In this document: positions 58,623 through 64,000 of the stretch, in pieces
How the letters are laid out: the number at the start of each line of letters is the position of its first letter
How positions within the stretch are numbered: position 1 is the stretch's first letter
Assembly: GCF_022201045.2 (NCBI RefSeq)
Contig: NC_068562.1
Span: 3,534,001 to 3,598,000 of the forward strand
Source of the DNA: Citrus sinensis
Lineage: Eukaryota; Streptophyta; Magnoliopsida; Sapindales; Rutaceae
DNA: 64,000 bases
Reading direction: 5' to 3'
The notes under the pieces: generated by a model
What the model was told of the DNA's origin: nothing
The model's input: the letters and a program-made list of their open reading frames with translations, nothing else
The model's database searches: none
Position numbers and translations under genes: made by a program

Positions 58623-61330
58623 TTACCCTTTTAAGTGTGGGGAAAGTACAAGATTGTGATCAATAGCCTTTAGGTGCACACCTTCTGCACGGTCTCTTCC
58701 TATCATGCATGCTTCCAAAGAGCTTCTGTCTTTTAGATCGGAACCTTGTGAATTAAAGGTATGCACAGCTGGAGCTGTGATTCCAGTTTCAAATTCAATA
58801 CAGAAGCCCATGTCAGATAAAGGGTTTAAAATGCTTTGTTCCTTCTCGACAGACAAAATGACAGTAAAAAATACTACTTCAAGCGGACTGATGGATCCAA
58901 ACACTTGAATTTTTAGAACATATAATTTAAATAGTTGAGGAATGTAAACTTCATGGACGCACCTGATGGATTTGTTACAGAATGACCGACATTTAAATGT
59001 TGATGTGGCAACATGTCCTCCCTGCTAGTTTCCTTCACATTGCAAAACTATATTATATTGGCTAATGTCATTCCTCAACTTTGCACGCATGGTTACTCAT
59101 AAAAGTGGTTCTTTTAGGCTTACCCCAGAAGCTGTGCCATGCTGGAAGGGTCCAAAGTTTGCCTGGATTGATGCATCCAACCCAAACTCAGTTTCTGAAT
59201 TTATTATATTTGATGTAGAGGGTAGTTGTAGCTGGTTTGAGGAAATGTGTTGATTTGGTAGATTAAACACATTCAGCGTCGATGTTTCTTGACTTACAAG
59301 TGTGCCTGTTGAGTTCATATGCAGAGACCCATTTCCCACACCAAAGCCCATTCTCATATGAGGTAATTGAATTGGTGGCAGTATGCCGGGCAAGCACATA
59401 GGATGTAAACTCATTCCATTTCTCATTGTTAACACCTAAAATCAGAATCATAATATAACAAGTCAGGGCCAAGCTAATTAACCTTAACACTACCATTTTT
59501 TCTCACACAAACGGCTACACTGAATCACTTTCTTTGTTCAAGCTATTCCATATATGTTGTTCAACTTAAGACCACAAGATAAAACATCAATATATACAGC
59601 ATTATTGGGGGCTAACAACTATATTCAAATCACTTTCTTTGTTCATATGTATTACATTGTGGCCCCATCATCTTCCTTAAATTTATTTTTGCTTTTTATA
59701 GGCAAAGAGCATGAGGAGATTGACCTGCAATCAGTAGTAAATTTATGTGGACTTAAACAAATGCATCTCTATCAGCAATTGCTAATCCAATGGAAAGTGC
59801 AAGGCATAACTATGCAAAAGACTTGACAACAAATTGCACCTGATCTCAGATCTGGGCTATCTTCCAGGCCCTTCCTCCAACACACACAGCCCTCGTAGCA
59901 ATACAGTTCTCTCAACATTCTCAGCAGCATCTGAATACATTATTCTTTAAGGATAATCTTTCTAGTGGTTAAATTTCAAGGTTTACAAATCTTACAAACC
60001 TATAATCAGTTCAACTAATTGACTACATTGCAGCGAACAGCAAGCTTGGAGACTCACTCCGATTTTCAAGACTAAAGGCATCAAAACTGAATGACATTTT
60101 TCAAAGTAGCACTACCAGGAAAGAAGTCTAGAAATTGGAGAATCGACAAACCTGTACTTGGAGCTGAAGGTGCTTGAGGTACTCAATCGCTTCATCAAGC
60201 ATTGATGCTTTGTCGGTCTGCCATGGATAGTTAATGCAATAAATCATCCAATAATTAAATCGACTATTTCTATTAAACAAAAGCAAACCAAGCATGAAGG
60301 CAACCAAAATTTAAATTTGTACGACCTTATTAGAATTTGGTATTAAGCTTTGCAATGCTTTCATTTTCTCATTAATCCTGCTCCTCCTCCTCTGCCCTCA
60401 CACACACACAAAGCGTTACTACCAAATTCAAAATTACCCCATTGTTACTGAATTAGAACAAAGCCATATTGATAAACACGCCAACCTTTTCAGACAAATT
60501 ATGAACCTCTGCAGCTCGGCTTCTTTTTGATGAACTTCGAGGACGCACTGGCTTGGCTGTAACCTCATCTACTGACGCTTGAATACCCTCCTGGTTGAAT
60601 AATTTGAACTTTTAATAAAGCCGCAATTGAAAACAAAAATAAAGCTTAAAAAGATAAACCGAAATTAAATCTCCTTTAAGCTAATGAAGTAGTAAAGGAA
60701 TTGTCGAAAGATTCAAGCTGTTACTTTCTTTGCTCTTCCACTCAGATTTTCTCGGCTGGAAAAAAAATGAATTAAAAATTGAAACAAAAGAAAACTGAAT
60801 TAAAAATTGCAATCTTTAACAACTAACCACCCTTGCCACCCAAAGGAATTCTCCTTTATATAACATTTTCTCTGTATTTTTCATTACTATCTCGGCAGAA
60901 GGAACAGTGCATTTGCAGGCTAAAGTACCTCGCTTTGACAATCATGTTCATCAGTGTTTTCGTTCTCGCTAAGTCCAACTGAAGAAGAGGACACGTTGGC
61001 TCCACTCACCATCACATTCCCCGACAAAGAACCACCAACACCGACAGACGTGTTCACTAAATCAACGGCTGAGATCCCAGATGATTTGCTCAAACGGTGA
61101 GCACTGATCTCCACTGGGTGTGGGACCACGTGGGTCACGTTCGGAGACGACGTTGTCGCTGTTATTGTTGTTGACGATGATGATGATGAACGGTAAAGAA
61201 TCTGATGAAGAAACATAGAGATATCGTCCGAAGAAGACGGAGGAACGTGAGTGTTATGAACTGAAGATGATGAAGCTGTAGAATATATATTAACGTTGTT
61301 GTTATACTGATATACATGATCTTGCTCCAT
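58623..61330 (-). CDS. SPT: SPATULA-type bHLH transcription factor
   Basis: Minus-strand exons 61330-60929, 60590-60486, 60391-60326, 60217-60152 and 59435-59124 give 317 residues in frame. The amino-terminal part has PSSSDDISMFLHQILYRS (about 31-48), the SPT-type amphipathic segment, then Ser/Gly-rich sequence and ENTDEHDCQSE. The bHLH spans about 156-212, with KRSRAAEVHNLSEKRRRSRI and TDKASMLDEAIEYLKHLQLQ. His164, Glu168 and Arg172 are the G-box-contact triad. VLTMRNGMSLHPMCLPG follows, as in SPATULA. One or two 3' exons are less sure. DMLPHQHLNVGHSVTNPS (about 59017-58963) matches the family, and a last exon with DRSSLEACMIGRDRAEG may end at 58623, but the obvious acceptors do not all keep frame. 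SPATULA acts in carpel margin development, germination and growth restraint. PIF-type phytochrome-binding motifs are not seen. Confidence 0.9.
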
Positions 61331-61949
61331 TTAGTTTCGGTACAGCTGCTACTTCGTTTCCTTGGTTTCTTTTCGTTGGGTTTGTAATTTGTTGTTGGCT
61401 GCTCATCAATATATATAAATATCATTAACAGTGCCGAAACTTTGACACGCACTGCTGCGAACTGCAGGCGGGGGTTTAAATTAACCTTAAAACAATATAC
61501 GTAAACATTTGACCGTTCTTCCACGCTCTGTTCACGCGAGTGGGCGCAACAATTTTAAACAATGTGTTTCGCGGTCTAAGCAAGTTTTGTGCCGTCAAAT
61601 GATTGGACAATTCAGTGCTTAAACTGACGGTTGAAAGTCTGATAACAAAGTTTGGTTCTGTTGTGTCAGGTGAATTCCACTCACTCTACCGATGCATGTG
61701 AGCCACACTTCAACAGTAATAGAAGCAATACATGTGTTATGTGTATAACAGGGTAACACCGTTATTAAATTAACAATTTTTTTTTTAATTCTCTGCTCCG
61801 GAATCCGTACCACCCATCCGCAGATCGAGAAATTCTATAATATCTGTAGTTTAACATCTATTCGGTCTGAGTTGGAGTACGAATTAAAAAATATATCTTA
61901 TAATTAGAGTCTTTTTTAAAATATTTTGTGGTTAAAATAAAAAAATTAT
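61331..61949. other. Promoter-side intergenic of the bHLH gene
   Basis: A TATA-like run (minus-strand ATATTTATATATAT, about 61408-61421) lies about 80-90 bp before the ATG. Further right no gene is seen. Confidence 0.55.
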
Positions 61950-62150
61950 TCAGTATATATAATTAAATTTAATATAATTATTATTTACATAGTAATTTTA
62001 TAAATTAAATACACATATCTCATAATATTATTTATTTATTTATTATATAATTAACGTAGTATTTTTTATATATTTTATAATTTCTCTCGCAACTCAACAT
62101 CATTTATTTATGTATAACTAACGTAGTATCTATGATATATTCTATAATTT
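61950..62150 (+). repeat. Dispersed AT-rich repeat, family B, third copy
   Basis: Contains ATTAAATTTAATATAATTAT, ATAATTAACGTAGTAT and ATAACTAACGTAGTAT in the same order as the relics at 31190-31890. An internal partial duplication (AACGTAGTAT...TATAATTTCTC) is present. Confidence 0.55.
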
Positions 62151-62644
62151 CTCCCACGGCTCCACGTCACCTGCGCTTGCAATTTTATTCAACCCCGAAT
62201 AATTAATTTTGAGGTTATGCATTTGGTCCATTAAAAAAAAATATTATCTTTATCTTCATTTAGAATGAGCTGATCATAAAATCCGTATTACACAAAAAGG
62301 CTAAAATAAAATGACAAGTGGGGGCGGGCATATATTCAACCATGTACGTCATCATATAAAGACGTGAGATAGTGATATAAAACGTGTCGTGTTACATATT
62401 TTCATATGATACACAAATAGTTGCATATGATTCATGGATCACAGAATATCGATCATCTGGAAAAGTATAAACTTACTGGATTTTTTTTTTTTTGGAGAAG
62501 ACAAAAGAGGTTATTGATTATTTCTATTCTTTATTTTGAAAATTAATTGATATTTTTTATTTTTAGAATAAATTTGAAATTGAGAATTTGACTAAAGTTA
62601 TTTATAAGAAATAAAAATCATAACAATCAATAACATCTTAGAGT

Positions 62645-63391
62645 TAGAGCTGGCAAAATGGGTCATCGAGTTGTGTTCGTGTCGTGTCAGCTTCGTATCG
62701 TGTCAAATTTAGGTCGACCTAAACCTGATCCATTTAATAATCGTGTCAAAATATTGAGACTCAAACCCGACACGAAAAAATAATTAAGTTACCCAATAAC
62801 CCGCTTAATATCTATATATTAAACAAAAATTACATCAAATATTTACACTTTGTCATACATATGTATGCACATACATACATACATCCATACATAATTTATC
62901 AATATTATAAAATATACATATCTACTAAAATATTACATACACTATTGAGGTTTTAATTATATATATGTAAATAATATTATATATCAATATTATAAAATAT
63001 ACATGTCTACCAATATTTTATACATTTACACTATTAAAGCTCTAAATGTATTTAAAATTTTATAAATAAAATATTGTGTCTATATTCATCCTTTTAAAGA
63101 ATAAAAAAAATCCTAATATTTGAGTTTTGATAACAAGAATCTGTAAATTATTTTAAAATAAAAAATATAATCGGGTCCATTGATCGGGTAAATAGGTCAA
63201 GAATTTTAACCCTAACCCGATACGGAAAAAAATCGTGTTGACCCGGACCCAACCCATTTAATAATCGTGTTAAATTCGACGACCCATACCCAATCTATTT
63301 AATAATCGTGTTAAATTCGACGACCTATATCTATTTATTGGTGTCATATTGGTATCAAATAATCAGATCATGTCAAATTTTGTCAGCTCTA
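62645..63391. mobile_element. hAT-type non-autonomous element with an 8-bp target duplication
   Basis: 747 bp flanked by CTTAGAGT at 62637-62644 and 63392-63399. Ends are TAGAGCTGGCAAAATGGGTC on the left and, as complement of the right end, TAGAGCTGACAAAATTTGAC, so about 15 bp of inverted repeat. Subterminal regions are rich in CGTGTC/GACACG and GGGT.. / ACCC words, as in hAT elements. No transposase ORF. An inner tandem repeat of AATAATCGTGTTAAATTCGA occurs at 63261-63326. Confidence 0.9.
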
Positions 63392-63399
63392 CTTAGAGT

Positions 63400-64000
63400 A
63401 CGTGATATCTGACCTCATATAAATCAGGCCGTCAATATAACTCGGGCTTGAGATATCAAATATATATAATAAAGTCTTGTAACGGTCTTAGATGAAATTA
63501 TGCAGCTGCAATGCAAGGTTACATGCAGATTACAGAAACTCGGCTGACGCCATTGATTGGATCGTTGAAATAATACTCTCTCGAAAAATCATTACGTCCT
63601 TGCGTGTGTCGCAGTGAGCCATCAAACCTCATTTGTGAAAACTGACCATACAGTAAAAGAGAATCAGATCATTCATTTTTTTCCATTTTTTTACATCGAG
63701 GTCAAAGCATTTTTCCAATTTGTTTTACATAACACTCCTCTAAAATGACGTCATGTTTCAGCTGGTTATTGCCACCAGCTGTATGAGCTGCTATGATTGC
63801 AGTATCAGAACAAAAAATGGAAAGTATGTTTCCTCTATTCCATTTTTTTTAAAATTCTTTTTTGAAGATAAATTAAGACGTTCCATCTAATTTCTGACTT
63901 TCTTGGGAGGAGAAGCCGGGAGCGTTTCTTGCCGGAGCCTTTATAGGGTAATAATTAATAAAGTTGAAAACGAAATAAATCACCGTTAAAGGAACTAAGC
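63400..64000. other. Intergenic at the right edge
   Basis: No gene, RNA or repeat recognised. Confidence 0.5.

Overview
This window is nuclear DNA of a flowering plant, a eudicot. The genes are widely spaced, with AT-rich introns (GT...AG) and intergenic DNA full of small transposon relics. All the conserved genes are typical angiosperm families. The style is compatible with a woody eudicot such as Citrus, but that is an impression and not proven by anything here. No bacterial, viral-pathogen or organellar block was seen, and there is no CRISPR array.

Layout. Positions 1-1707 hold the 5' end of a minus-strand Ty3/gypsy retrotransposon, with LTR, primer-binding site and a gag-reverse transcriptase ORF that has lost its middle. 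From 1.7 to 6.5 kb there is transposon-rich DNA with three copies of one MITE family and a retroposed, poly(A)-tailed sequence carrying three strong hairpins. An intronless MAPKKK-type kinase lies at 6650-7750 (+). A three-exon LEA_2/NDR1-like membrane protein lies at 10585-11775 (-). A broken subtilase (about 14480-15018) is split from its missing 5' part by a 617-bp Copia derivative whose ends are inverted. A U2 snRNA-like gene with its own promoter elements is at 16203-16381 (+). An intact single-exon subtilase is at 16862-19138 (-). A SINE with a tandem partial copy follows, then a PI-PLC X-domain protein at 21553-24553 (+) and a receptor-like kinase at 26653-29390 (-).

The right half carries a 30-exon gene for the DNA polymerase alpha catalytic subunit (34179-46343, +) with an E2F site in its promoter. 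It converges on a 15-exon nicotinate phosphoribosyltransferase gene (47329-54609, -). Further right are direct and inverted repeats, a SINE with clean target-site duplications, a SPATULA-type bHLH gene (58623-61330, -) and a 747-bp hAT-type element with an 8-bp target-site duplication (62645-63391).

The genes are independent single-gene units and not a pathway cluster. The two subtilases look like a tandem duplication in which one copy decayed. I re-derived exon boundaries by hand from GT/AG sites, frame continuity and family conservation. All POLA1, NAPRT, LEA_2 and receptor-kinase exons join in frame, giving 1513, 560, 317 and 501 residues. The least certain models are the first exon of the PLC gene and the last two exons of the bHLH gene. 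The most unusual items are the three-hairpin retroposon, the inverted-end Copia derivative, and the promoter-bearing U2 copy with an altered branch-point-recognition sequence.
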